Below, piece by piece: positions 1 to 8,343 of a stretch of DNA of 64,000 nt. Every line of letters starts with the position of its first letter. Positions within the stretch are counted from its first letter, which is position 1. The stretch lies in contig CAWGKW010000001.1 of assembly GCA_963823275.1 (NCBI GenBank), forward strand, positions 372,001 through 436,000, written 5' to 3'. Below the pieces are notes generated by a model, which did not search any database, was not told the origin of the DNA, and saw only the letters and a program-made list of their open reading frames with translations. A program made the position numbers and the translations under genes. This DNA is from RHKX01 sp963823275. Lineage in GTDB: Bacteria; Actinomycetota; Thermoleophilia; Solirubrobacterales; 70-9.

Positions 1-627
1 TCGAGCCCCGCCGCCGTCTACGCCCAGGAGGTCGTCGTCGAGAACTGGCTGGCCGGCGCCTTCGTCCAGATTGCCCGCCATGTCCCCGCGGCGATTCCGA
101 CGCTGTCGAGAATGGCGTCGGCGGGCACCGGCAAGAGCCGCAAGATCGATCAGAGCTACCGCGTCTACGCCTCCGAGCGGCGGGTCAAGTTCACCGAGAT
201 GGAGTACTCGATCCCTCGCGCCAACGCCCGCGAGGCGGTGGAGCGGGTGCTCGAGATCGCCAACCGCCCCGAGCTGCAGGTCTGCTTCCCGATCGAGGTG
301 CGGTTCGCGGCGGGCGACGACGCGATGCTGAGTACGGCCCACGGCCGCGACTCCTGCTACATCGCCGTCCACCATGACCCCCGCGGCGACTGGCAGCCGT
401 ACTTCGACGCGGTCGCCGCGGCCATGGCCGACTACGGCGGCCGCCCTCACTGGGGCAAGCGCCACAAGCTCGGCGCCACCGAGCTGGCCCAGCTCTACCC
501 GCGCTTCGAGGACTTCAGGTCGGTTCGGGCCCGGCTCGATCCCGACGGCAGGTTCGCAAACCCCTACACAGAGCAGATCCTCGGTCCGGTGGCTACAGGA
601 AAGAAAAACCGTCGCCGCGGTAGGTAG
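1..627 (+). CDS. D-arabinono-1,4-lactone / L-gulonolactone oxidase family protein, C-terminal part (5' end outside window)
   Basis: Frame 1 is open from the first base to the stop at 625-627, giving about 208 residues of the C-terminal half of an FAD-linked sugar-lactone oxidase. The end of the family's ALO domain is visible: the HWGK motif and a terminal RFANPYTEQIL-type block preceded by an LDPDGRF turn. These enzymes oxidise aldono-lactones to ascorbate-like products using O2 or another acceptor. The FAD-binding N-terminal half lies upstream of the window. The 3' end overlaps the convergent PLP enzyme by 64 bp. Pairing of such an oxidase with a PLP aldolase/racemase-fold gene recurs in actinobacteria (recalled, not checked). 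Substrate is not determinable here. Confidence 0.85.
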   Translation, partial: SSPAAVYAQEVVVENWLAGAFVQIARHVPAAIPTLSRMASAGTGKSRKIDQSYRVYASERRVKFTEMEYSIPRANAREAVERVLEIANRPELQVCFPIEVRFAAGDDAMLSTAHGRDSCYIAVHHDPRGDWQPYFDAVAAAMADYGGRPHWGKRHKLGATELAQLYPRFEDFRSVRARLDPDGRFANPYTEQILGPVATGKKNRRRGR

Positions 628-1808
628 CGGCCTCGGACACGATCGCGTCGCCCTCCGATCAGATAGAGGGTGTTGAAGCGCTCGCAGAGCTCACCGGCCT
701 TGGCGTGTCGCATGTAGACGCGATCGCCGACTCGCAGGCGCACCGCCGCCTCTCCGAGCAGCGGGGTCTGGACCTCGCCCGCACCCTCGAATCGATCGAG
801 GTGAAGGCCGGGGGGGAGCCAGGGCTGAGGTAGCCGATCGGGGCTCGCCGGTCCCGAGGCGACGTAGCCGCCGCCGAGCGCGGTCACGCATCCGGGCGAG
901 GGCCGGCGGACGATCGGCAGCGCGAACCCGGCGGCCGGGCGCAGCGAGAAGCGGCTGTAGTCGTCGAACAGCGCGGGGGCGTAGAAGCCCGACCCGGCGG
1001 CGAGCTCTGTGACCGCGTCCTCGCCGCTTGTCAGCTCCAGGCTCCCGGTGCCGCCGCCGTTGACGAATCGCGGAGGCGAGACCGCGGCGACCGCGGCGAC
1101 GATCTCGGCGCGACGCTCGCGGATCTCGGCGATCGAGGCGCTCTGCATGCGGCGGATCGCGAGGTTGCGGATCGCGTGGCCCGCAGCGGCGTCACCGACC
1201 CCGGCGATCTGTCCCTCGTAGGCCATCAGGCCGACCAGCTCCAGCCCCGGTCGCGAGGCGATCTCCTCGGCGAACCTGCGGGCCGCGGTCGGGGTCCTGA
1301 TCGGCGAGCGCTTCGGCCCCGCCTGGAAGGCCCCGCGAAGGGCCCGATAGCCGACGTCGATGTCGATCGCGACCGGGATCGGCGTCGGCCCGCCGCCGAC
1401 GCAGCCCTCGATCAGGTCGAGCTGGGCGGCTTCGTCGACCATCAGCACCGGCGCGGCGCTGGGATCGGTGTGGGCGAGCTCGGCGAGGCGGGAGATTGCG
1501 TGCCGATCAACCGACGGGTAGGCGACGAGCAGGTCACGTCGACCGGCCTCCGCGAGCATCAGGGCCTCGGCGACCGTGAAGCAGAGCAGCCCCTGGAAGC
1601 GCTCGTCGCGCTCGTCGATCAGGTCGAGCACCTCGCGACAGCGAACCGACTTGCTCGCCACTCGGATCGGCTTTCCCGCGGCGCGGGCGAGCATCGAGTC
1701 GGCGTTGGCGGCCAGCGCGTCGAGGTCGACGAAGGCGAACGGCGCCTCGATGCCCTCGAAGATCGCCTCGTAGCGATCGTGGAGGGCGGCGTCGCTGGAG
1801 TCGCTCAT
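564..1808 (-). CDS. Amino acid deaminase/aldolase, alanine-racemase-fold (D-threonine aldolase / DSD1-like) PLP enzyme
   Basis: This 414-residue protein has the fold-type III PLP barrel seen in alanine racemase N-domains and D-threonine aldolase / D-serine dehydratase-like proteins. The likely PLP lysine is K53 in the VASKSVRC strand near the N-terminus, as expected for the family. Later blocks such as FVNGGGTGSLE (phosphate-binding region) and the C-terminal beta domain (GDRVYMRHAKAGE) are present. It probably acts on D-amino acids or beta-hydroxy amino acids in the cytoplasm; which one is not clear. The start at 1808 (ATG) gives a normal N-terminus. Its last 64 bp are antisense to the end of the lactone oxidase gene. 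Confidence 0.85.
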   Translation of the reverse strand: MSDSSDAALHDRYEAIFEGIEAPFAFVDLDALAANADSMLARAAGKPIRVASKSVRCREVLDLIDERDERFQGLLCFTVAEALMLAEAGRRDLLVAYPSVDRHAISRLAELAHTDPSAAPVLMVDEAAQLDLIEGCVGGGPTPIPVAIDIDVGYRALRGAFQAGPKRSPIRTPTAARRFAEEIASRPGLELVGLMAYEGQIAGVGDAAAGHAIRNLAIRRMQSASIAEIRERRAEIVAAVAAVSPPRFVNGGGTGSLELTSGEDAVTELAAGSGFYAPALFDDYSRFSLRPAAGFALPIVRRPSPGCVTALGGGYVASGPASPDRLPQPWLPPGLHLDRFEGAGEVQTPLLGEAAVRLRVGDRVYMRHAKAGELCERFNTLYLIGGRRDRVRGRYLPRRRFFFPVATGPRICSV

Positions 1809-1946
1809 CTGCGCGCGAGCCTAGCCGATGGACCCCCGAACCAAGCGGGGACGGAGTCCACGGCGGATCGCGCTGACCGGCGCCCTGCCTCTAATATCGG
1901 CGCCGTTCGCAGGCCGGCTTGACGCCCGCGGCGAATCAATGATCCC

Positions 1947-2035
1947 GGAGAGGTGGCCGAGTGGCTGAAGGCACTCGCCTGCTAAGCGAGTAGGGGGCGC
2001 AAGCTCTCTCGAGGGTTCGAATCCCTCCCTCTCCG
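1947..2035 (+). tRNA. tRNA-Ser(GCT)
   Basis: A full class II tRNA can be folded. Acceptor GGAGAGG (1947-1953) pairs with CCTCTCC (2028-2034), the discriminator is G2035, the anticodon stem CTCGC/GCGAG encloses loop CTGCTAA with anticodon GCT at 1981-1983, there is a long variable arm, and the T arm is GAGGG-TTCGAAT-CCCTC. No CCA is encoded. It decodes AGC/AGT. The next gene starts only 2 nt after the mature 3' end. Confidence 0.97.
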
Positions 2036-2037
2036 CT

Positions 2038-2820
2038 GTGTCCACGACCATCCACTTCCTCCTCCCGGCCGGCGACTACGACCCGACCGAGTCCGGCCTC
2101 GCCTGGCAGGCGCTCGTCGACGCGGGGATCGAGGTCCGCTTCGCGACCCCCGACGGGACCGTGGCCCTCGCCGACCGCCGCCTCACCGACGAGGGCTTCT
2201 CGCTGCTCTCGCCCTTCCTGATGACCAAGCGCGAGGCGCTCGCGACCTACCGGCGGATGGCTGACGACCCTCACTTCCTCGATCCGATCAGCCACGCGGA
2301 CGTCGAGCTCGGCTCCGATGACGGGATCTACGTCCCCGGCGGCCATGCCAAGGGCGTCCGGACGCTGATCGAATCCGTTCCGGCTCAGCGGCTCGTCGTG
2401 CAGGCGATGGGGGAGGGCCTTCCGCTCGGTGCCGTCTGCCACGGAGTCCTGCTGCTCGCCCGCGCGATCGATCCGGCGACCGGCCGCTCACCCCTGCACG
2501 GGAAGCGAACCACGGCACTGACCGAGTCGATGGAGCTGACCGCATGGAACCTGACCCGGATGTGGCTCGGCGACTACTACCGGACCTACCCCGAGACCGT
2601 CCAATCCGAGGTGACCGCCGCGCTGGCCGACCCTGCCGACTTCGACGCCGGGCCGCGATTCAGCCGTCGCGACTCGACCGGAAAACTCGATCGTGGCTTC
2701 ACCGTTCGCGACGGCAACTACATCTCGGCCCGCTGGCCCGGCGACTGCCATCGCCTCGCGGCCGAGTTCGCCGAGCTGGTCGGCGAGCACGCACGGGCGA
2801 ACAGGTCACCGCGTGGTTAG
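2038..2820 (+). CDS. DJ-1/PfpI (type 1 glutamine amidotransferase-like) family protein
   Basis: This 260-residue protein has the flavodoxin-like DJ-1/PfpI fold: N-terminal strand TTIHFLLPAGDYDPTESG, then GGHAKGV and the nucleophile elbow GAVCHGVLLLA with Cys134. The family includes glyoxalase III/deglycase-like enzymes, chaperones and amidotransferase-like proteins, so the reaction is not assigned. Extra C-terminal residues after about 170 (MWLGDYYRTYPE) are typical of the longer bacterial subgroup. The GTG start at 2038 matches where family members begin, and no later in-frame start keeps the first strand. It lies 2 nt after tRNA-Ser, leaving no room for a ribosome-binding site. Confidence 0.85.
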   Translation: MSTTIHFLLPAGDYDPTESGLAWQALVDAGIEVRFATPDGTVALADRRLTDEGFSLLSPFLMTKREALATYRRMADDPHFLDPISHADVELGSDDGIYVPGGHAKGVRTLIESVPAQRLVVQAMGEGLPLGAVCHGVLLLARAIDPATGRSPLHGKRTTALTESMELTAWNLTRMWLGDYYRTYPETVQSEVTAALADPADFDAGPRFSRRDSTGKLDRGFTVRDGNYISARWPGDCHRLAAEFAELVGEHARANRSPRG

Positions 2821-2826
2821 GCATCC

Positions 2827-3819
2827 TCAGTGAGATGGCAGAAACCGGCTGGGGTGGCCGGTTTCTGACGCCTCGCGCTGGAGACGGATCTGACGGAGCT
2901 CCAGTTCGATCCCGGGGCGGTCATCGAGGTCCTCCCAGACGTAGCGGAGGCAATGAATCCCGTGGACGCCCAGGCGTCGATCGCGACGCCGGTCCTCCCG
3001 GAAGTTCCGGCGTTGGCCGTGGAAGCGGAAGCCATCGAGCTCGACGACAAGTCGCAGCTCCGGCCAGTAGAAATCGACCTCGATCGGGCCGTCCGACAGC
3101 TGAATCGTGTGGTTGATCAATGGCTCAGGCATTCCGGCGGAGCGGCTGATCGGCAAGAACCGCCGCTCGAACTCGCTCCGAAACCCGTCGTCCTCGGCCA
3201 GAGCGGGCAGCGCGGCCAGCAGCCGTCGAGATCCCCGAGCGCCTTGGTTGCGATCGAGTACGTCCTGTAGGGCGAACAGATCGAAGACCCCGATCTCGTC
3301 GGCCTTCTCGAGTGCACGTTGGAGTTCTCCAGGAATGCCGAAAGCGGCGATGTCGAGCAGGGTTCGGGCGACCGAGGTGCATGGGATTTCGAGATGAACA
3401 GCGCGGTCTCGAGGGCCGAGGTTCTTCATCTGATGAGCGCGCAGTCCAGGGCGACGAACTCTGCGTGACGTGGCTACATCGATAACCGAGCTCGAGTTCG
3501 TGACCAGCCCGTAATGCGCGCCGGCTGACCGCGATGCGAGCAGGGAGCCCGGCCCGGCGGCCAGCACCGCCGCCATCCAGTTCCCCTCGCGGGAAAGGGC
3601 AGCGGGGCTGAAGGCATAGACGCCTCGATGGATCCGGTGGAGCCTTCCTCGCTGGCCGAGCGAGACCACACCCGCTGCCGTGAATCCGAGCTCGATCAGC
3701 TGGGAGAGGGAGACGACCCCGTGCTGACGCTTCGCCACTTCGGCCACGGTAAGCCACAGCCCCACGTGAGGTGTCGGTAACCGGCTGTGATGGCCGGTTT
3801 CTGACGTTTCGCGGGACAT
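2827..3819 (-). CDS. AbiEi-type winged-helix plus DUF559 (Vsr-like nuclease fold) protein
   Basis: This 330-residue protein has two recognisable parts. Residues about 25-110 look like the AbiEi antitoxin winged helix (VAEVAKRQHGVVSLSQLIELG, then a HRGVYAF hairpin). Residues about 240-315 look like DUF559, a restriction-endonuclease-like fold: IEVDFYWPELRLVVELDG carries the E-x-D...E pattern, followed by a basic FREDRRRDR helix and CLRYVWEDL. Such fusions are common in Solirubrobacterales and other actinobacteria. A role in DNA repair, defence or toxin-antitoxin activity is proposed for the family, but the function is unknown. Both ends of the reading frame run through copies of a palindromic repeat, so the first and last dozen residues may be repeat-derived rather than part of the fold. 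Confidence 0.8.
   Translation of the reverse strand: MSRETSETGHHSRLPTPHVGLWLTVAEVAKRQHGVVSLSQLIELGFTAAGVVSLGQRGRLHRIHRGVYAFSPAALSREGNWMAAVLAAGPGSLLASRSAGAHYGLVTNSSSVIDVATSRRVRRPGLRAHQMKNLGPRDRAVHLEIPCTSVARTLLDIAAFGIPGELQRALEKADEIGVFDLFALQDVLDRNQGARGSRRLLAALPALAEDDGFRSEFERRFLPISRSAGMPEPLINHTIQLSDGPIEVDFYWPELRLVVELDGFRFHGQRRNFREDRRRDRRLGVHGIHCLRYVWEDLDDRPGIELELRQIRLQREASETGHPSRFLPSH
2840..2866. repeat. Palindromic repeat, copy 1 (perfect 10-bp stem)
   Basis: AGAAACCGGC at 2840-2849 and its complement GCCGGTTTCT at 2857-2866 enclose a 7-nt loop. A diverged copy lies at 3779-3799. Both sit inside the DUF559 gene, one at each end of the coding region, and encode similar SETGH-SR peptides. Confidence 0.75.
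3779..3799. repeat. Palindromic repeat, copy 2 (7-bp stem)
   Basis: AACCGGC (3779-3785) and GCCGGTT (3793-3799) enclose a 7-nt loop. The region shares the TGGCCGGTTTCTGACG core and spacing with copy 1 at 2840-2866. The two copies bracket the DUF559 gene. Confidence 0.65.
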
Positions 3820-3889
3820 CGGCCGAGCCTGGCACGGACCGACGCACGCGTGGCGCGCCTTCTGTGCCGAGGGTGAAACTGGGGTGGGA

Positions 3890-5338
3890 CTATTGCGTCA
3901 CGGCGCCCAGGGCCGCCAGCTCCTCGTCGATGAAGCCGGAGAAGTCGTCGAGGTCGGGCATCCGGTCGCGGTCGCCGACGAAGCCGAAGTAGAGGCCGCC
4001 GTCATAGCTGATCACCCCGATCGAGAGCGCCCGCCGCTGCGGGGAGAGCGGCACGAACGGGTGGATCGATTGGAGCGGGCGGCCGAGCAGGTAGACGGGC
4101 ATCGGCGGGCCCGGGACGTTGGAGATGACGAGGTTCCACGGCAGCCGCTGGGGGACGACGCGGCTGACCCCGGTCCGCTCCGCCGCCGCGCCGCCCATCG
4201 AGCCGACCTGACCGAGGACGCGAGACATCGTCGGCGGCACCCATCCTGAGGCCTCGATCACCAGGGACGCAGCCCGGCCCGCCTCGGAGCGCTTCAGCCG
4301 CGATGTCGCCTCGTGGATCCGCCGCAGGCGCTCGTCGGCGTCGGGCTCGCTCAGGGGGAGGGGCACCATCAACGTCGTGATCCGATTGCCGAGTGCGAGC
4401 TCCTCGCCGGGCTTGCGGATGCTCATCGGCACCAGCGCCGAGAAGTCCCGCGGGATCTCCGCCGCCCGGTGGAGAAATAGGCGCCGCAACGCCCCGGTCG
4501 AGACCGCCAGGACCACGTCGTTGACCGTGGCCCCGGTGCCGCTGCCGCTCGCCACCTGCTTGAGCGCGGCCAGGGTCGTCGCCGCGAAGGCGACCCGGCG
4601 GTCGCGGCCGATCTCCTCGTTGATGATGGTCGGTCGGACCGCCTCGCTGTTTCTGGCCAGATCGAGGAACCCCTGGGCGGTCTTGAGTGCCGACTGTGGC
4701 GCCGAGGGATCGAAGGCCTTGCGAGCAGCCTCGAGTGGCATCCCGAAGAGCTTGCGGCGGGCGTCGAAGACGCGATCGGTCAGGACCTCCTGGTCGCTTC
4801 GCCGTACCTTGGGAGCCCAGTCGACCTCGCTCAGCCCGAGGTCGGTGCCGTTGGGATCGGGGTCGAGGATGATCGCGCCGACGTCGACGGCGGAGACCCC
4901 GTCGACCAGTGCGTGGTGGGTCTTCGAGATCGCCGCGAAGCCCTTCTTGCGGCCGGGCCCGCAGCGCTCGACCAGGTAGAGCTGCCAGAGCGGCCGGCTC
5001 TGATCGAGCGGCTCCGACATGACCTGGCCGACGAGCTCGCGCAGCTCCCCGTCGCCGCCCGGGGAGGGGATCGCCACGTGGCGGACGTGGCGGCGCAGAT
5101 CGAATTCGGGGTCGTCCTCCCACTCCGCCCGCATCATCTTCCCGGGGAGCCAGCGGACCCGCCGCCGAAAGCGCGGGATCAGCTCGAGGCGTCGCCCGAC
5201 GTGGGCGAGGATCTCCTCGAAGGGAGGGGGGTCGCCGCTGAAGATCGCGGTGCCGCCGACGTGGACGTGAATCGCACCCTGCTCGTTGAGCAGCGAGGAC
5301 ATGTCCGAGGAGGAGAGCTGGTCGGGACCCTCGCTCAT
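3890..5338 (-). CDS. Wax ester synthase / diacylglycerol acyltransferase (WS/DGAT)
   Basis: This 482-residue protein is a normal-length bacterial WS/DGAT. The catalytic HHxxxDG motif is intact at residues 141-147 (KTHHALVDGVS), after the PLWQLYLVE block. The C-terminal domain shows NDVVLAVSTGALRR, the VPMSIR strand, an NLVISNVPGP motif and the final ISYDGGLYFGFVGDRD. The family joins fatty acyl-CoA to diacylglycerol or a fatty alcohol to make storage triacylglycerol or wax ester at the membrane/lipid-body surface. A second, broken paralogue lies at 58859-60252. The gene is divergent from the HD protein, with 46 bp between starts. Confidence 0.93.
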   Translation of the reverse strand: MSEGPDQLSSSDMSSLLNEQGAIHVHVGGTAIFSGDPPPFEEILAHVGRRLELIPRFRRRVRWLPGKMMRAEWEDDPEFDLRRHVRHVAIPSPGGDGELRELVGQVMSEPLDQSRPLWQLYLVERCGPGRKKGFAAISKTHHALVDGVSAVDVGAIILDPDPNGTDLGLSEVDWAPKVRRSDQEVLTDRVFDARRKLFGMPLEAARKAFDPSAPQSALKTAQGFLDLARNSEAVRPTIINEEIGRDRRVAFAATTLAALKQVASGSGTGATVNDVVLAVSTGALRRLFLHRAAEIPRDFSALVPMSIRKPGEELALGNRITTLMVPLPLSEPDADERLRRIHEATSRLKRSEAGRAASLVIEASGWVPPTMSRVLGQVGSMGGAAAERTGVSRVVPQRLPWNLVISNVPGPPMPVYLLGRPLQSIHPFVPLSPQRRALSIGVISYDGGLYFGFVGDRDRMPDLDDFSGFIDEELAALGAVTQ

Positions 5339-5384
5339 GCGACGACCCTACAGCGGATGCCGACGCCTGAGAGGATGCCCCGGC

Positions 5385-5978
5385 ATGGCAGCCGGTGCGA
5401 ATCATTCAGAGGTCACGGCCGAGGAACTCGTCCAGAGCGAGGCCGAGGTCGCGGCGCTGACCGCCCTGCGGGAGGTGACCGGCGAGGCCCATGGCCCGAT
5501 GGAGCGCCACGGTATGCGCTGCTTTCTGATCAGCGAGCGCCAGGCGGCCGACCGCGGCCTGATGGTCGACCACGAGATCCTGCTGGTCGCCGGGCTGATC
5601 CACGACATCGGCCTCTACGACGGGGCGAGCGAGGGTGGCGTCTACGTGACCGACGGGCGCAACTTCGCCGAGCGGCTGCTCGCGGGCCGGCCGGGCTGGG
5701 ATGAGCGACGGACGCTGCTCTGCCTGGAGGCCATCGAGCGCCATCACGAGGTGCGCGGCCAATGGCAGGCGGGTGCCGAGGTCGAGCTGATGCGGCGGGC
5801 CGACATGATCGAGCTGACCAGCGGGGTGGTCAACTTCGGGGTCAGCCGTGGTTGGATCCGCGGCCTCTGGAACGCCGTCTCGCGCGAGGGCCTCTACGGC
5901 GAGGTTTCGAAGATGGTCGTCAAGGCCGCCCGTGAGCGCCCGACGACGATCCCGCGGATCCTGATCAGAGGCCGCTGA
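5385..5978 (+). CDS. HD domain protein
   Basis: About 197 residues from the ATG at 5385. The frame is open further upstream, but that extension overlaps the divergent acyltransferase start. An HD phosphohydrolase core is visible: HGMRCF early, LIHDIGLYD carrying the HD pair, and a later ERHHEVRGQW histidine block. HD proteins are metal-dependent phosphohydrolases acting on nucleotides or related substrates. The substrate is not deducible, and family members of this type are usually annotated only as HD domain proteins. Confidence 0.75.
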   Translation: MAAGANHSEVTAEELVQSEAEVAALTALREVTGEAHGPMERHGMRCFLISERQAADRGLMVDHEILLVAGLIHDIGLYDGASEGGVYVTDGRNFAERLLAGRPGWDERRTLLCLEAIERHHEVRGQWQAGAEVELMRRADMIELTSGVVNFGVSRGWIRGLWNAVSREGLYGEVSKMVVKAARERPTTIPRILIRGR

Positions 5979-6003
5979 GACCGCTGATCAGAGGCCGCTG
6001 AGA
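5961..6003. repeat. 20-bp direct repeat across two convergent gene ends
   Basis: CTGATCAGAGGCCGCTGAGA occurs at 5961-5980 and again at 5984-6003. The first copy holds the stop of the HD gene, the second the end of the convergent small gene. It looks like a short local duplication. Confidence 0.8.
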
Positions 6004-6269
6004 ATTTCCTCGGCCTCGCTCCAGCGATCTGACGGGACCTGCAGGTAGATATCGCCGCGGCCGAAGCGATCGAGCTCGTGGTCGGCTGTGACCACCGCCT
6101 CGATTCCGTGGTCGTCGAGCTGCTGACGCCAGGCGCGAGCGGTCTGCAACTCCTCGAACTCGCGGACGACCTCCCATTCGTCGAAGCGCGGATCGCCGAC
6201 GTGCAGCTCTCCGGCACCGTCGGCCTTCTGTGAGGTCAGCGCCCCGCGCCAGTTCGAGAGGAATCCCAT
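5988..6269 (-). CDS. Small protein resembling DUF2007-type putative signal-transducing proteins
   Basis: This 93-residue soluble protein has an EFEELQTARAWRQQLDDHGIEAVV segment followed by DIYLQVPSDRWSEAEEIL. That is the alternating helix/strand layout of the small DUF2007 domain (one half-ferredoxin-like unit). The match is by pattern only. No catalytic residues are evident. It is convergent with the HD protein and 41 bp upstream of the DUF3817 gene end on the same strand. Confidence 0.6.
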   Translation of the reverse strand: MGFLSNWRGALTSQKADGAGELHVGDPRFDEWEVVREFEELQTARAWRQQLDDHGIEAVVTADHELDRFGRGDIYLQVPSDRWSEAEEILSGL

Positions 6270-6310
6270 GGCTCGACCCTAGTACCGGTACCGAGGCGGG
6301 GCCGGCGGGA

Positions 6311-6628
6311 TCAGGCCCCCCGGGTGGCCGCCTCAGCCTGCAGCTCGGCGGCGTTGTTGTCCTCGACCCAGCTGTCGACGAAGTAGCCACCGAAGGGGAC
6401 CACCGCTCCGAGCAGGATCAGCAGCGTCTGGTTCGTCGTCCACCCGGCGCGCTCCCGCACGCCCAGGGCGACGATCACGTAGGCGATGAACAGCAGGCCG
6501 TGGATCGGGCCGAGGATCTCGACGCCGACGGGCTGGTCGTTCGCCCGCTTGATGTAGCTGGCGATCAGCAGGAGCAGGAAGGTCGTCGCCTCGATCAGGG
6601 CGATGTACCTGAAGTTTCGTAGGTTCAT
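6311..6628 (-). CDS. DUF3817 family small membrane protein
   Basis: About 105 residues from ATG 6628; an upstream in-frame ATG at 6655 adds nine residues that do not fit the family. Three hydrophobic helices are visible: YIALIEATTFLLLLIASYI, ILGPIHGLLFIAYVIVALGV and TLLILLGAVVPFGGYF. The start RNFRYIALIEATTFLLL and the central GPIHGLLF are typical of DUF3817 integral membrane proteins, whose function is unknown. It is the last backbone gene before tRNA-Arg. Confidence 0.85.
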   Translation of the reverse strand: MNLRNFRYIALIEATTFLLLLIASYIKRANDQPVGVEILGPIHGLLFIAYVIVALGVRERAGWTTNQTLLILLGAVVPFGGYFVDSWVEDNNAAELQAEAATRGA

Positions 6629-6738
6629 TGCGCGGGAACGGTACCGGGCGTCCACCTTGGTCTGAGTGTCCCCCGCGCCCGCCGTATCACTGGACCGCGG
6701 CTAAGATGACCGATCCGCGGGCCAGCTCCCGCATCCAT

Positions 6739-6812
<74 letters not shown>

Positions 6813-7205
6813 CTCTCAGGAGCCTCCTTCGTCGCGGTTTCTCCTTCGAAGGGTGGCTGGCCTCGGGAGGTACGGGGCCCATGACGGACGCCTCATCACC
6901 CGGTACGGACGTGTCCTGGATCGCCTGGGGGAAGTTGCTCGACGGGAGCATATTCCTCATGATCAGGAGACCGTCGTCTAGGTGTCCCGCCCCGTCGCCT
7001 TCCTTTGGCCACGTGACGTACCCGACCCCGCACTTGGCCTTGGCGTTGCTCGGGCCGTTCGCCGCTCGTGCTGGTGACTGCGCTATCACGGTCACTACGG
7101 CCTGATTTAGCTGCGGGAAGACCCCTGAGTCAGGGCGGCAGCGGCTTCTCAGGAGCTGGTGACCTGGCGGTAAAGCTGGGTCGGTGACGCATTACCCTGG
7201 TCCGC
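6813..7205. other. Left end of first module, no convincing gene
   Basis: About 390 bp between tRNA-Arg and the ion channel gene. Two short open segments exist on opposite strands (about 6840-6981 plus, 6850-7095 minus) and both look partly protein-like, but neither has a credible start and domain. The sequence just after the tRNA (CTCTCAGGAGCC) differs from the tail that follows most tRNA fragments. Confidence 0.5.
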
Positions 7206-8099
7206 GTGACGGCGATCATCATCGTGCTCGGAGCCTTGCTGGTGCTCGTGGTGCTCCGCGACGTGTTCGACACCCTGTTTCATCCGCACGGGCAGGGAGT
7301 CGTGAGCGAGAGGCTGATGCGCGCGGTCTGGAGGGTGACCCGCAGGCTGGCGCACGGCAACCACAGAATGCTCTCGTTCGCGGGGCCGGTCGCGTTCATC
7401 ACGGTGATTACGGCCTGGGGCACTTTGGTGGTGATGGGGTTCGCACTGATCATCTGGCCGCATCTGCCGGAGGCGTTCGCGCTCGGCGTGGGTCTGGACG
7501 CCGCCGAGCAGGGCAGCTTCGTCGACGCCATTTATCTCTCGATGGTCGACCTGACCAGCCTCGGATATGGGGACATCGTGCCGACGACCGACATCCTCCG
7601 ATTGCTCGGGCCCCTCGAGACCCTGATCGGGCTGGGGCTGCTGACGGCGAGCATCTCGTGGATCCTGATGCTCTACAGGGTGCTTTCGGATTACCGTTCG
7701 CTATCGCACGAGATTGCGCTTTTAACGGCGGCGGAACGCGCGAGCCCGACGGGTCTCGCCGGGGTCGATCCCTCCGTCTCAGCGGGCGTCCTCGCCGAAC
7801 TGACGTCGCGGGTCGTCGCGATGAGGGACGACTTCGTCCACTCTCCGATCGCCTACTATTTCCACCCGCGCGATCCGAGGCACGCGCTGCCGGTTCTGCT
7901 GCCCGGCCTGATCGAGATAGTTGAGAGCTGCTCTGCGCCGGACCGATCAGCCGCGCTCGTGTTCCAGGCGACGATGCTCAACGAGGCGATCACGGACCTG
8001 CTCGCGACCATCGCCGAGGAGTTCCTCGGGACCCCCGGCTCTGGCTCACACGAGGCGCTCGTCGGATACCGGCGTGATCACCTCTGGGCTTTGAGCTGA
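7206..8099 (+). CDS. Potassium channel family (two-TM pore, Ion_trans_2) protein
   Basis: This 297-residue protein has an N-terminal hydrophobic helix (2-18), a second helix (about 61-84), a pore region with selectivity filter TSLGYGD at 117-123, and a third helix (about 134-157). A soluble C-terminal region of about 140 residues follows, with no RCK or cyclic-nucleotide domain recognised. The filter and PTTDILRLLGPLETLIGLG match bacterial K+ channel pores. It probably conducts K+ across the cytoplasmic membrane; gating is unknown. It is the first cargo gene after tRNA-Arg, in the tRNA orientation. GTG start at 7206. Confidence 0.85.
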   Translation: MTAIIIVLGALLVLVVLRDVFDTLFHPHGQGVVSERLMRAVWRVTRRLAHGNHRMLSFAGPVAFITVITAWGTLVVMGFALIIWPHLPEAFALGVGLDAAEQGSFVDAIYLSMVDLTSLGYGDIVPTTDILRLLGPLETLIGLGLLTASISWILMLYRVLSDYRSLSHEIALLTAAERASPTGLAGVDPSVSAGVLAELTSRVVAMRDDFVHSPIAYYFHPRDPRHALPVLLPGLIEIVESCSAPDRSAALVFQATMLNEAITDLLATIAEEFLGTPGSGSHEALVGYRRDHLWALS

Positions 8100-8149
8100 G
8101 GCGCGACCGCTCGGCGCTCCATACGGGCAGCGATCTCGAAACACGCGAT

Positions 8150-8343
8150 TCAGGTCAGCGACCGCGGTGCCGGAACGCCGAGCTGGCGGCAGATCGCTCT
8201 GACCGTTCCCGGTCGGATCTCCTTGTGGCGGGGACGGTCGAGGGGTTGCCTTCGGGACCGCGCCACTTTGCATGCCGGCCACCTTCGCCGATGAAGCGGC
8301 AGTCGTGGTCTCGGAGGTGACGCTCGAGGTCGCGGCGCTTCAC
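8150..8343 (-). pseudogene. hicA: HicA-type mRNA interferase toxin, frameshifted
   Basis: The start MKRRDLERHLRDHDCRFIGEGGRHAKWRGPEGNPSTVP is a typical HicA with the catalytic His in GGRHAKW. After STVP the frame becomes nonsense. Adding one base to the CCCC run restores RHKEIRPGTVRAICRQLGVP and a stop at 8150-8152, the normal end of a HicA. The total length of 194 bp is one base short of 64 codons plus stop. Either the toxin is inactivated or the run is an assembly error. It overlaps hicB by 4 nt on the same strand, with the antitoxin first. Confidence 0.85.

Noticed and set aside
6840..7105. Possible small gene between tRNA-Arg and the K+ channel
   Set aside because: Frames on both strands look partly coding, but neither has a credible start, RBS or domain; they contradict each other.
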